A DNA stretch of 64,000 bases, taken from contig JAYZFC010000002.1 of NCBI GenBank assembly GCA_036337035.1, forward strand, positions 248,001 through 312,000, in the 5' to 3' direction. This document shows, one piece after another, positions 36,323-45,209 of this stretch. The notes beneath the pieces were generated by a model that worked only from the letters and a program-made list of their open reading frames with translations, made no database searches and had not been told where the DNA came from. Each line of letters starts with the position of its first letter. Within the stretch, counting starts at the first letter, position 1. Position numbers and translations under genes: made by a program. The stretch comes from TMED78 sp036337035 (GTDB taxonomy: Bacteria; Pseudomonadota; Gammaproteobacteria; Steroidobacterales; Rariloculaceae).

Positions 36323-37153
36323 TTAATCAATTATTTTTACTAGTTTATATATATGATTTCTACTACTTCCAGTTATCTTTGATGTTAAACTTAAAGAATC
36401 ATTTGATGATAAATTAGTGTTCAAAATATTGTATACCCTAATTATCTCAGAATCATCTAAAGATAGCTCCTTACTATACCCGCTAATTAAAATAACAAAT
36501 TCCCCTTTTTTAATAATATTTCCTATTTCAAATTCATTATATAAGTCTATTAGAGATCCTCTATATATACTCTCGTGTAGTTTAGTAAGCTCTCTTGAAA
36601 TAACAGCTTGCCTATTAGGCCCAAAAATTTTTATCATATCTCTTATAGAATTTTTTATTCTATGGACAGACTCATAAAATATTATTGTACGCTTCTCAAA
36701 AAATAGTTCCTTCCTATCAAGTATCTTTTTTGAGAAAAACCCTTCAAAAATAAATCTATCTGTTGGTAATCCGCTACCAGCTAGAGCAGTAATTAAAGCA
36801 CAAGATCCAGGAATAACTGTAATTAATATTTGATTATCTATAGCCGCTCTAACCAATTTATATCCTGGATCGCTTATTAGGGGTGTACCCGAATCACTTA
36901 TTAGGGCAATATTTTTACCTTTTTTTAAATAATTAATTAATTTTTTTAATTGATTTTTATTGCTATGATCATGATATGACAGTAATTTAGTATCTAACTC
37001 TAGATAAGATAAAATTTTTATTGCATTTCTGGTATCCTCAGAAGCAATAATTTCAACCATATCTAATGTATTCTTAGCTCTTAAGCTAATATCATCTAAA
37101 TTTCCAATTGGCAGACCTACAATAAACAGTTTTCCATTTTTTACATCAATCAT
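36323..37153 (-). CDS. rsmI: 16S rRNA (cytidine1402-2'-O)-methyltransferase
   Basis: SAM-dependent tetrapyrrole-methylase-fold enzyme acting on C1402 together with RsmH. 276 residues. Motifs: VGLPIGNLDDISLRA at the N-terminus (usually VATPIGNL), SEDTRNAIKIL, ISDSGTPLISDPG and VIPGSCALITALAGSGL. ATG start. Divergent from lpoA, as is common; rnpB lies 36 bases downstream. Confidence 0.95.
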   Translation of the reverse strand: MIDVKNGKLFIVGLPIGNLDDISLRAKNTLDMVEIIASEDTRNAIKILSYLELDTKLLSYHDHSNKNQLKKLINYLKKGKNIALISDSGTPLISDPGYKLVRAAIDNQILITVIPGSCALITALAGSGLPTDRFIFEGFFSKKILDRKELFFEKRTIIFYESVHRIKNSIRDMIKIFGPNRQAVISRELTKLHESIYRGSLIDLYNEFEIGNIIKKGEFVILISGYSKELSLDDSEIIRVYNILNTNLSSNDSLSLTSKITGSSRNHIYKLVKIID

Positions 37154-37206
37154 AGCTTTATCTATCTCATTATTTAGAGGTACAATTTATCAGAATGGAT
37201 AATCAA

Positions 37207-38385
37207 ATGGAAAAAATCAGTTTATTATTTACAATAGTTATACTATCTAGCTGCATCAGCCAAGTTCAATTAACTAATATTCCAGTTGAGTCTATAGATA
37301 GAGCTAATGAAAACTTATATCAAAATACAGAAGATCTTATTAGTCCAAAAAATATAGCTCTTTTACTTCCTTTAGACTCCTTTAGAAATGAATCTGCTGC
37401 AATTAGAGATGGATTTATAACCTCCCAATTTCTTGATAATAATAATTCTTTAATCAGAATTTATAATACTGATAAGCTAGGTAGTGAAATAGCATATAAA
37501 AAAGCTGAGCAAGATGGTGCTGAATTTATTGTGGGTCCTTTACTAAAGAATAATATAGTTAATATTTCCACCATGGTTAAATCAACCCCAACACTGGCGT
37601 TGAATTTTATAGAAAATAATGAACATATTAATAACCTTTTCCAGTTTGCCCTAGCCCCTGAGGATGAATCTACTGAAATTGCTGAGTATGCAATTATTAA
37701 TGATGAAAAAAAAGCTGTAGTTTTAACACCGAAAAATGAATGGGGTGATCGTGTTTATAATAGCTTTAAACAAAGATATGAAAGCTTAGGAGGTAGGATA
37801 CTTGATCATCAAATTTATGATCTAGCTAATAATAACTTTTCTCAAATTGTAGAAATATTAAATATTGATACTAGCAATAGAAGATATCAAAGGCTCTTAG
37901 CGAATATTAGAATTCCATTAGAATTTTCACCCAGAAGAAGACAAGACATTGACTTAATATTTTTTGCTGCAACTCCTGAAACTGCTAGTCAGGCATCCCC
38001 TCTTTTAAGATATCATTTTGCTGATGACCCATTAAAAACATACTCTACTTCAAATATATTTGATCCTTCATCACTTAACAATAATGATCTAGAAGGAATC
38101 GTATTTTCAGATATACCATTTATTTTCGAAAAAAATAAATTAAATGGTGAGTTAAAGCTAATTATTGAAAAATTTTGGGAAGAAAATTCAATTAAAAATA
38201 TCCGATTCTATGCAATGGGTATTGATGCGCAAAGAATAGTAAATCATTTATTCAATAATATATATAGCATTAATAATATCTCGGGAATAACAGGGAATTT
38301 ATACCTAGATAATACTGGAAAAATACATAGGGAGCTCGTTATGGTAGAAATATCAAACGGAGAGCCTAGATTAATTGATCAATAA
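37207..38385 (+). CDS. lpoA: Short LpoA-like penicillin-binding protein activator lipoprotein
   Basis: Outer-membrane lipoprotein related to LpoA, which stimulates PBP1A. 392 residues from the ATG at 37207, with lipobox ILSSC (Cys16); an ATG at 37195 would add four residues but has a poorer ribosome site. The body is the C-terminal periplasmic-binding-protein-like domain (NIALLLPLDSF, GAEFIVGPLLKNN, LTPKNEWGDRV, DLIFFAATPETASQ) and ends with ISNGEPRLID. The N-terminal TPR-like domain of E. coli LpoA (678 residues) is absent, so the PBP-activating domain sits directly on the lipid anchor after a short linker. The position divergent from rsmI supports the call. Confidence 0.85.
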   Translation: MEKISLLFTIVILSSCISQVQLTNIPVESIDRANENLYQNTEDLISPKNIALLLPLDSFRNESAAIRDGFITSQFLDNNNSLIRIYNTDKLGSEIAYKKAEQDGAEFIVGPLLKNNIVNISTMVKSTPTLALNFIENNEHINNLFQFALAPEDESTEIAEYAIINDEKKAVVLTPKNEWGDRVYNSFKQRYESLGGRILDHQIYDLANNNFSQIVEILNIDTSNRRYQRLLANIRIPLEFSPRRRQDIDLIFFAATPETASQASPLLRYHFADDPLKTYSTSNIFDPSSLNNNDLEGIVFSDIPFIFEKNKLNGELKLIIEKFWEENSIKNIRFYAMGIDAQRIVNHLFNNIYSINNISGITGNLYLDNTGKIHRELVMVEISNGEPRLIDQ

Positions 38386-38392
38386 AAAAAAT

Positions 38393-39043
38393 TTAATTTT
38401 CTTCTCTATATTCTCGCTCTAATTCTGATAGAGATTTTTGAAAAGAATCTCTGGAAAAAACTCTATCCATATAAGATTCTAATCCTTTAGCCGTTCTTGG
38501 AAGAGAAATTCCAAGATAAGTCAATCTCCATAGTACTGGCGCAACAGTACAATCGACCAAAGAAAACTCATCACTTAAAAAATACGGATTAGACCCAAGA
38601 ACTTCTATACTAGATAAAATGCTTTCTTTTATGCTTCTTATACCAGCATTTATTATCTTGTTATCTGAGTTTCTTTTCTTTTTCTCATTTTCTATTTTTG
38701 AAAGCAAAACATACCAATCTAACTCTATTCTATAAAGAGCTAGGCGAAATTGAGCTCTTTGTACTGGATCAACTGGCATTAGAGGAGGATGTGGAAACCT
38801 CTCATCTAAATATTCGATTATAACTCTAGAATCATATAATACTAAATCCCTATCAACTATAGTTGGCGTGGTGCTATATGGGTTTAAATCTATCAAATCT
38901 TCTGGTATTTTATCACCCAGAACATCTGTAATATCTACATTAATACCTTTCTCAGCTAACACTAATCTCACTCGATGACTCCAGTGATCAGTAGGCCCAG
39001 AAAAAAGTGTCATAATTGAACGGCGGTTAGTAATTGCACCCAT
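38393..39043 (-). CDS. sspA: Stringent starvation protein A
   Basis: GST-fold RNA polymerase-associated protein. 216 residues; RSIMTLFSGPTDHWSHRVRLVLAEKG, DLIDLNPYSTTPTIVDRDL, EYLDERFPHPPLMPVDP and YFLSDEFSLVDC closely follow E. coli SspA, including the PHP motif. A strong AGGAGGTG ribosome site precedes the ATG. It follows petABC, as in Pseudomonas, but sspB, normally next, is missing; only 7 bases separate its end from convergent lpoA. Confidence 0.96.
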   Translation of the reverse strand: MGAITNRRSIMTLFSGPTDHWSHRVRLVLAEKGINVDITDVLGDKIPEDLIDLNPYSTTPTIVDRDLVLYDSRVIIEYLDERFPHPPLMPVDPVQRAQFRLALYRIELDWYVLLSKIENEKKKRNSDNKIINAGIRSIKESILSSIEVLGSNPYFLSDEFSLVDCTVAPVLWRLTYLGISLPRTAKGLESYMDRVFSRDSFQKSLSELEREYREEN

Positions 39044-39088
39044 CAGGGCACCTCCTAAATACTTATTAAGTAATATTTTATAAAATTA

Positions 39089-39814
39089 TTAATGAACATC
39101 TTTCCAGATTTCTCTTTTTAACATGTAAGCAATTAAAAGAAATATCAATAGAAAAAATATAACCCTAGTACCAATCTCTCTCCTCTTAATCTGTATTGGC
39201 TCTCCGATATAAGATAAAAAAGTTACAATATCTTTTACTAATAAGTCATAATCATAATTACTTAAGATACCGGCATCTACTTCTTCAAAATGGTCAAATC
39301 CATTCTCTGAAAAAATTGCCTTTCTTATACCTTGGAGTTCCCATAAAACATGAGGCATTGATGTATTTTCTAACAATAAATTATTTACACCAGTAATAGA
39401 AGAACTATCTAAGTAAAAACTACGTAAAAAATTATACAAATACTCAGTACCCCTACTTCTAGCAATCAATGATAAATCTGGAGGCGGGATGCCAAACCAT
39501 ATAGCCGCGTCTTCAGGACTCATTGATATATCCATTGTGTCGAAAAGGCTGTCACTTGTGAACATTAAGTTATCAACTAGCTCATCTTCGGTTATGCCGA
39601 GATCTTCAATAAGTGAGTTATACCTAATATATTTAGCCGAGTGGCAACCTAAACAATAGTTAACAAAATACTTAGCACCTCTCTGTAAAGACTCAGTATC
39701 ACTCACATCTATATCTACTGAATCCATATGGTATCCGCCACTATCATGTTGGCCGAAGAGAACTATTGGCTCTAAAGAAAAGAAAAGGAAAGAAAAAAAT
39801 AATTTATAAACCAT
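39089..39814 (-). CDS. petC: Ubiquinol-cytochrome c reductase, cytochrome c1
   Basis: Periplasmic haem subunit of the bc1 complex. 241 residues: signal peptide (about 1-20), haem c motif CLGCH (C54, C57, H58) in FVNYCLGCHSAKYIRYN, SMPHVLWELQG with the probable Met ligand, and a C-terminal transmembrane anchor (about 217-234). Its ATG directly follows the petB stop with no spacer. Part of petA-petB-petC, feeding cytochrome c to terminal oxidases. Confidence 0.96.
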   Translation of the reverse strand: MVYKLFFSFLFFSLEPIVLFGQHDSGGYHMDSVDIDVSDTESLQRGAKYFVNYCLGCHSAKYIRYNSLIEDLGITEDELVDNLMFTSDSLFDTMDISMSPEDAAIWFGIPPPDLSLIARSRGTEYLYNFLRSFYLDSSSITGVNNLLLENTSMPHVLWELQGIRKAIFSENGFDHFEEVDAGILSNYDYDLLVKDIVTFLSYIGEPIQIKRREIGTRVIFFLLIFLLIAYMLKREIWKDVH

Positions 39815-41020
39815 CTATCTAACTCTTTCAGGCACTTCTTTAGTTTTTTCAAACGATGTATATATCGGCATTAAAACAAAAAAAGAAATATAAATAATAG
39901 AAAAAATTCTAGCTAGAAATGTATATGTTACTGTAGCAACCTGAAGCCCTAAGTATCCTAGTGCAATAAAGCTAATAACAAATAATGTTAATGCAATTTT
40001 ATAAATTAAACCTCGATACCTTATAGACTTAACCTTACACCTATCTAGCCATGGAAGAAAAAAAGGAAGGACTATGGCTGTTCCCATTAAAATCACTCCT
40101 AATAATTTATCTGGAACGGCTCTAAGCATTGCGTAAAAAGGAGTGAAATACCAAACTGGGGCAATATGCTCTGGAGTTTTAAGAGGATCTGCTGGATCAA
40201 AATTAGCATGTTCTAAAAAATAACCTCCCATCTCAGGCGCAAAAAACACAATTGCAGAAAATATAATGGCGAAAACTATTATTATCACTAAATCCTTGCT
40301 GGTATGGTAAGGGTGGAACGCAACACCATCTATCGGTATACCATTATCATCTTTATAATTCTTAATCTCTATACCATCTGGATTATTAGATCCTACTTCA
40401 TGTAAAGCAATAATATGAATAAAAACTAGAAAGGCTAATAAAAGAGGTAATGCAATTACATGAAAAGCAAAAAAGCGATTAAGGGTAATATCAGAAATAT
40501 AGAAATCACCTCTTATCCATTCTGCTAGCCCCTCTCCAATTACTGGAACAGCACCAAAAAGAGAAACTATAACCTGAGCTCCCCAATATGACATATTTCC
40601 CCAAGGGAGAAGATATCCAAAAAAACCTTCAGCCATAAGACAAACATAAATTATCATGCCAATAATCCATAATAGTTCTCTAGGCTTTTTATAAGATCCA
40701 TACATTAACGCCCTGAACATATGGAGATAAACCACAACAAAAAATGCAGAGGCGCCTGTTGAGTGTAAATATCGAATTAGCCAACCCCACTCTACCTCCC
40801 TCATTATATATTCTACTGAAGCAAAAGCTTCAGCAGCTGAAGGTTTATAATTCATAGTAAGGAAAATACCAGTTACGATTTGAAGTATAAAAATAACCGT
40901 AGCCAAAACACCAAAGCCGTACCAAAAATTAAAGTTCTTAGAGGCATAATATTCTGTAACATGCTCTTTGAGTAATTTAGTTAATGGGAATCGTCTATCT
41001 ATCCAGGTCATTAAAGACAT
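39815..41020 (-). CDS. petB: Ubiquinol-cytochrome c reductase, cytochrome b
   Basis: Membrane core of the bc1 complex. 401 residues, eight transmembrane helices, with the bis-haem His pairs in HSTGASAFFVVVYLHMFR and around RFFAFHVIALPLLL. The quinol-oxidation site reads PVWYFTPFYAML, the PVWY variant found in many beta- and gammaproteobacteria in place of PEWY. GNMSYWGAQV is also typical. Overlaps petA by one base. Confidence 0.98.
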   Translation of the reverse strand: MSLMTWIDRRFPLTKLLKEHVTEYYASKNFNFWYGFGVLATVIFILQIVTGIFLTMNYKPSAAEAFASVEYIMREVEWGWLIRYLHSTGASAFFVVVYLHMFRALMYGSYKKPRELLWIIGMIIYVCLMAEGFFGYLLPWGNMSYWGAQVIVSLFGAVPVIGEGLAEWIRGDFYISDITLNRFFAFHVIALPLLLAFLVFIHIIALHEVGSNNPDGIEIKNYKDDNGIPIDGVAFHPYHTSKDLVIIIVFAIIFSAIVFFAPEMGGYFLEHANFDPADPLKTPEHIAPVWYFTPFYAMLRAVPDKLLGVILMGTAIVLPFFLPWLDRCKVKSIRYRGLIYKIALTLFVISFIALGYLGLQVATVTYTFLARIFSIIYISFFVLMPIYTSFEKTKEVPERVR

Positions 41021-41610
41021 TATGTTACGCCCTCTTCAGCCCCTACTATTAGAGTATTAGAATCAATAAAACTATACGGCGGTACTTTTAGATTAGTCGG
41101 TGCAGGAACACCGCTATACACCCTTCCAGCTAAATCAAATTTAGATCCATGGCAAGGACAATAAAATCCTCCAGGCCAATCAGAGCCTAGATCAGATGGG
41201 CTAACATCAAAACGAGGTATAGGGACACAACCTAAATGAGTACAAACAGCCTCAACAACTAAAAATTCAGGTTTTATGCTTCTGTGGTTACTATCAACAT
41301 AAGAAGGTTGCTCAGACTGTTGAGAGCTTGGGTCAGCTAACAACTCATCAACAATAGAAAGCTTTCCTAGCATCTCTTCTGTTCTATGAAGAACCATGAT
41401 AGCTCTACCTCTCCATTCTACTTTTATCATTGCACCTGGCTCAACTTTGCTAATATCAACTTCTACTGGCGAGCCCAACGCTAATGCTCTTGCACTCGGT
41501 TTAAATGATGCGACAAAGGGGGTGCTAGTAAAAACAAACCCGACTCCTCCTGTGAGGGCAGTTGCTACCGATAAGAAATCTCGTCGTGTGAAATCAGAAA
41601 TATCTTTCAT
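41020..41610 (-). CDS. petA: Ubiquinol-cytochrome c reductase, Rieske iron-sulfur subunit
   Basis: Carries the 2Fe-2S cluster that takes the first electron from ubiquinol. 196 residues. N-terminal Tat-type signal anchor with TRRDFLSVATAL; cluster ligands Cys123-His125 (CTHLGC) and Cys151-His154 (CPCHGS), with disulfide cysteines 128 and 153. The ATG is 101 bases from murA upstream, where a -10 element is seen, so petABC-sspA is probably a separate transcription unit. Confidence 0.97.
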   Translation of the reverse strand: MKDISDFTRRDFLSVATALTGGVGFVFTSTPFVASFKPSARALALGSPVEVDISKVEPGAMIKVEWRGRAIMVLHRTEEMLGKLSIVDELLADPSSQQSEQPSYVDSNHRSIKPEFLVVEAVCTHLGCVPIPRFDVSPSDLGSDWPGGFYCPCHGSKFDLAGRVYSGVPAPTNLKVPPYSFIDSNTLIVGAEEGVT

Positions 41611-41664
41611 TTGGATTATGAATTTTTTTATTAATCAAAACCAGATCCCTAATACTGTAAACGC

Positions 41665-41670
41665 ATTATA
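41665..41670 (-). promoter_or_regulatory. Candidate -10 element for petABC
   Basis: A perfect TATAAT on the minus strand (context TTGTGTATAATGCG) lies 55 bases upstream of the petA ATG in the murA-petA gap. No good -35 is found at the right distance. Supported by position and by the first real gap on this strand; weak otherwise. Confidence 0.4.
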
Positions 41671-41711
41671 CACAAGTGAAGAGAAATTTTTCTACAGCAA
41701 ATGAAAAAATA

Positions 41712-42971
41712 TTAAGGATGAAGCCTCTTTATGTCTGCACCAACTTGGGATAATTTTTCTTCAATTGACTCATATCCTCTATCTATATGATATATGCGAT
41801 CAACTATTGTTTTTCCCTTTGCGGCTAATGCAGCTAGAACTAAAGAAGCTGAAGCCCTTAGATCAGTTGCCATTACATTAGCACCATTTAGAGAGTTTAT
41901 GCCTTCAATAGTAACTTTTCTCCCATCAATATCTAGAACAGCTCCCATTCTCTGAAGCTCCTGAGCATGCATAAATCGATTCTCAAATACAGTCTCGATA
42001 ATTTCAGAGACTCCTATGGCTACTGAATTTAAAGCGCAAAACTGAGCTTGCATATCTGTGGGAAAACCTGGATACGGGGCAGTAGAAATATTAATCGCTT
42101 TTGGCCTCTTACCTCTCATATCTAGCTCTATTGAATTTTCCTTAATAGCTATAAAAGCGCCACATTCTTCTAACTTTGATATAACAGAAGTTAAATGCTC
42201 AGAAGCAACATTCTTAAGCTTTAAATGACCGCCGGTAATCGCCGCAGCTACAAGATAAGTACCGGCTTCTATTCTATCAGGTAGAATTGAATGATCAGCT
42301 CCATTAAGCTTATCAACACCATTAATCTTTATAGTATCAGATCCTTCTCCATCTATCTTTGCGCCCATTTTTCTTAAAAAAATAACTAGGTCTACAATTT
42401 CTGGCTCTTTAGCTGCGTTTTTTATAATAGTCACTCCATCAGCTAAAGTTGCTGCCATAATTATATTCTCTGTTGCTGTAACAGATGCAGTATCCAAAAA
42501 GATTTCAGCTCCTTTTAGTTTTTCTGCCTTAGCTTTTATGTAACCACTAGAAATTTCAATATCAGCTCCCATTTTTCTTAAACCTTCTACATGTAAATTC
42601 ACTGGTCTCGCACCAATTGCACAACCACCAGGTAAAGAAACTTCAGCATAGCCAAACCTTCCTAATAACGGGCCCAAAACTAAAATTGATGCCCGCATGG
42701 TCCTCACCAAATCATATGGAGCAAAAGGACGAGACGCCTGAGAACTATTAATTTCTGTAGATTTACCATCATGAAAAATTACCTCTACTCCCATAGTTCT
42801 TAACAAATTAAAAGTAGTGGATACATCATGCAATCTTGGCACATTTTCCAAAAAAATAGACTCTTCTGAAAGTAATGAAGCAGTCATAATAGGAAGTGCA
42901 GAATTTTTAGCTCCTGAAATATTGATCTCTCCAGAAAGTGTCTTTCCTCCTATTATCTCTAATTTATCCAA
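41712..42971 (-). CDS. murA: UDP-N-acetylglucosamine 1-carboxyvinyltransferase
   Basis: First committed step of peptidoglycan synthesis: transfers enolpyruvate from PEP to UDP-GlcNAc. 419 residues, as in E. coli. Active-site Cys117 in LPGGCAIGARPVNLH, so the enzyme should be fosfomycin-sensitive. N-terminal GEINISGAKNSALPIM; C-terminal DLRASASLVLAALAA. The start is TTG at 42971, fixed by alignment to MDKF of E. coli and preceded by AAGG about 9 bases upstream. Follows ibaG by 20 bases, the standard pairing. Confidence 0.98.
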   Translation of the reverse strand: MDKLEIIGGKTLSGEINISGAKNSALPIMTASLLSEESIFLENVPRLHDVSTTFNLLRTMGVEVIFHDGKSTEINSSQASRPFAPYDLVRTMRASILVLGPLLGRFGYAEVSLPGGCAIGARPVNLHVEGLRKMGADIEISSGYIKAKAEKLKGAEIFLDTASVTATENIIMAATLADGVTIIKNAAKEPEIVDLVIFLRKMGAKIDGEGSDTIKINGVDKLNGADHSILPDRIEAGTYLVAAAITGGHLKLKNVASEHLTSVISKLEECGAFIAIKENSIELDMRGKRPKAINISTAPYPGFPTDMQAQFCALNSVAIGVSEIIETVFENRFMHAQELQRMGAVLDIDGRKVTIEGINSLNGANVMATDLRASASLVLAALAAKGKTIVDRIYHIDRGYESIEEKLSQVGADIKRLHP

Positions 42972-42991
42972 AGCTTAAACCTTATAATATA

Positions 42992-43225
42992 TCAATCATT
43001 AAATTCATCGATTGTAAATGTCTTTAAAGAAAGAGCATGGATCTCATTTCCAACTAATGATCCTAAGGTATTAAAAACCATCTTATGTCTATTTAATGTA
43101 CCAACTTCTTTGAAATTATCTGAAATAACAATAGCTTCGTAGTGGCCAGCACCATCGTCTTTGACCTTTACTTCACAGTCTTTTATGTTAGATCTAATTA
43201 TCTTCTCTATCTCATCTGATCTCAT
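42992..43225 (-). CDS. ibaG: BolA-family protein IbaG
   Basis: 77-residue BolA-like protein, thought to bind a 2Fe-2S cluster with monothiol glutaredoxin. KVKDDGAGHYEAIVIS and the RHKMVFNTLGSLVGNEIHALSLKTFT helix-strand unit are typical of IbaG (YrbA), including the conserved C-terminal His. Located directly upstream of murA as in E. coli. The mla lipid-transport genes that often precede it are absent; the divergent lptC lies 101 bases away. Confidence 0.92.
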   Translation of the reverse strand: MRSDEIEKIIRSNIKDCEVKVKDDGAGHYEAIVISDNFKEVGTLNRHKMVFNTLGSLVGNEIHALSLKTFTIDEFND

Positions 43226-43326
43226 TGGATATCTCTTATTTAATATATAAAATTTATAGGTTAAATAATTAACTACAAATTGTTACTATTACTCTAAAAT
43301 GATCATCATAAAAAAACAATTTATTT

Positions 43327-43881
43327 ATGAAAAGAAAGAGTTTATTAATTATTTTATTGCTATCAATAACGGCTAGTTTTACATGGTATATGAGCAAAAA
43401 AAGCATGTTCAATGAAGCATCTCCCGTCACTAATATATCTAATGGTGGATTCAGTCTCTACAAAACAAAAATTCATATAACAGATAAAAATGGTCAATTA
43501 ATATACTCTATACTAGCTGAAAAAGCTTACCAAGATCCAGCCAAAAAATTACTAGAATTAGATAATATTTCTATAGATTATATGAAGGAAAATCAGGACT
43601 CTTGGAATTTGAAAGCTGATTCTGGAGAGATATCAGAAGATAAAATAAACATATTACTAAAAGGAAATGTTATCCTAAATAATGAGATAGCAGATAGATA
43701 TCCAAATTTAATTTCGACTGATGAGCTAAATTTAAAGACAGAGGTATCACTTATTAGCTCAGAACATTTAGTAAAAATTTTTTTTAGATATGGTAATTTA
43801 GAAACAATTGGAATAGAAATGGACCTTGATGGAGAAATATTAAACCTTAAGTCTAGTATTTATGGAAAATTTAATTATTAA
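43327..43881 (+). CDS. lptC: LPS export protein LptC
   Basis: Bitopic inner-membrane component of the Lpt bridge that receives LPS from LptB2FG. 184 residues: N-terminal transmembrane helix (about 5-22), then a periplasmic beta-jellyroll with KIHITDKNGQLIYSILAEKA and LKADSGEISEDKINILLKGNV. Sequence is divergent but order lptC-lptA-lptB-rpoN settles the call. The kdsD and kdsC genes that precede it in E. coli are not here. Overlaps lptA by 20 bases. Confidence 0.88.
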   Translation: MKRKSLLIILLLSITASFTWYMSKKSMFNEASPVTNISNGGFSLYKTKIHITDKNGQLIYSILAEKAYQDPAKKLLELDNISIDYMKENQDSWNLKADSGEISEDKINILLKGNVILNNEIADRYPNLISTDELNLKTEVSLISSEHLVKIFFRYGNLETIGIEMDLDGEILNLKSSIYGKFNY

Positions 43882-44452
43882 AAATATTCATATTTTTTTG
43901 TTTTTTGCTCTTCAAGGTAATATAGCATTAAGTCAAGAATCTAGTCAGAATCCTATACTATTAGATGCTGAATCATCAGTCATTAATAGAATTTCTAATT
44001 TGATTTCTTTCATTAAATTAGAAATAAATCAGGAAAATAATTTTTTACTCCAAGCAGATGAAGCTACAGCCTCATCGCTAGATTTCTCTTCAAATGAATG
44101 GGTGCTCAATGGAAATGTTTATCTTGAATTCAATGAAATCAATATTTTAGCTGAAAAAGCTGTAATTAAATTTTCTAATAATGGAGTAGAAGAAGCTTTA
44201 TTTGAGGGTTTACCTGCTATATTCTCAAATGTTAATAATCTTGAAAACCAGTCAATAAGTGGTGGAGCAGATAATTTAACCTATAATAAAAATGCTGGCT
44301 TCATCTCAATGAATAATAACGCTTTCCTAAAACAAGGAAATAACGAATTCAAAGGTTGTAGTCTAATATATGATATAGATGCTGAAAAAATAACTTCAGG
44401 AGCATCAGATTGTGGAACACCAGTTTCTATCACTATAGTTCCATCAGAATAG
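43862..44452 (+). CDS. lptA: LPS periplasmic bridge protein LptA
   Basis: 196 residues with a signal peptide (about 1-24, cut near ALSQ-ES) and an OstA-like jellyroll. It shows the alternating pattern DEATASSLDFSSNEWVLNGNVYLEF and AEKAVIKF typical of LptA, which polymerises into the periplasmic LPS slide. Low conservation apart from that pattern; identity rests also on the position between lptC and lptB. ATG lies within the end of lptC. Confidence 0.85.
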   Translation: MENLIIKNIHIFLFFALQGNIALSQESSQNPILLDAESSVINRISNLISFIKLEINQENNFLLQADEATASSLDFSSNEWVLNGNVYLEFNEINILAEKAVIKFSNNGVEEALFEGLPAIFSNVNNLENQSISGGADNLTYNKNAGFISMNNNAFLKQGNNEFKGCSLIYDIDAEKITSGASDCGTPVSITIVPSE

Positions 44453-44469
44453 TTGGAGTCTATTTTTTA

Positions 44470-45198
44470 ATGAATAGTAAGTTAGCAGTAGAAAATATTT
44501 CAAAAAAATATGGTTTCAAACAAGCTGTAAAAGATCTTTCTTTTAGCGTTAGTAGTGGAGAAATAGTAGGACTATTAGGCCCCAATGGTGCTGGAAAAAC
44601 TACGGCCTTTTATATGATATCTGGACTAATTAAGTCTGATAGCGGAATAATTTCTCTAAATTCTAAAGATATAACTAATTTGCCAGTACATACTAGAGCA
44701 TCCTTAGGGCTAGGTTATCTTCCTCAAGAAGCATCAATATTTCGTAAGTTATCTGTAAGTGATAACATATTATCAATACTAGAAACTAGAGCAGATCTTA
44801 TCAAAGAAGATCGCTATAAAATATTAAATGAGCTCCTAGAAGAATTTAGAATAGGTCATGTCAAAGATAATATCGGTATATCACTATCGGGCGGAGAAAG
44901 AAGAAGAGTAGAAATTGCTAGGTCTTTAGCAACTAATCCAAAGTTTATATTATTAGATGAACCTTTTGCAGGTGTTGACCCAATTTCAGTAATTGATATT
45001 CAAAGAATTATAAAACAATTAACAGATAAAAAAATTGGAGTACTAATTACTGATCATAATGTTAGAGAAACATTAGGAATCTGTAATCACGCATACATAA
45101 TAAATCAAGGAACTCTAATGGCGTCAGGAAAATCTGCTGAAATTTTATCAAATCAAAAAGTCCGCGATGTATATTTAGGAGATAGTTTCTCTTTATAG
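44470..45198 (+). CDS. lptB: LPS export ABC transporter ATPase LptB
   Basis: Cytoplasmic ATPase that powers LPS extraction. 242 residues from the ATG at 44470; the open frame reaches back into lptA but the family start is MNSKLAVENISKKYG. Walker A GPNGAGKTTAFYM, Q-loop YLPQEASIFRKL, signature LSGGERRRVEIARSL, Walker B FILLDEPFAGVDP and switch DHNVRETL are all intact. 17 bases after lptA, 11 before rpoN. Confidence 0.97.
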   Translation: MNSKLAVENISKKYGFKQAVKDLSFSVSSGEIVGLLGPNGAGKTTAFYMISGLIKSDSGIISLNSKDITNLPVHTRASLGLGYLPQEASIFRKLSVSDNILSILETRADLIKEDRYKILNELLEEFRIGHVKDNIGISLSGGERRRVEIARSLATNPKFILLDEPFAGVDPISVIDIQRIIKQLTDKKIGVLITDHNVRETLGICNHAYIINQGTLMASGKSAEILSNQKVRDVYLGDSFSL

Positions 45199-45209
45199 GT
45201 TAATTGTAA

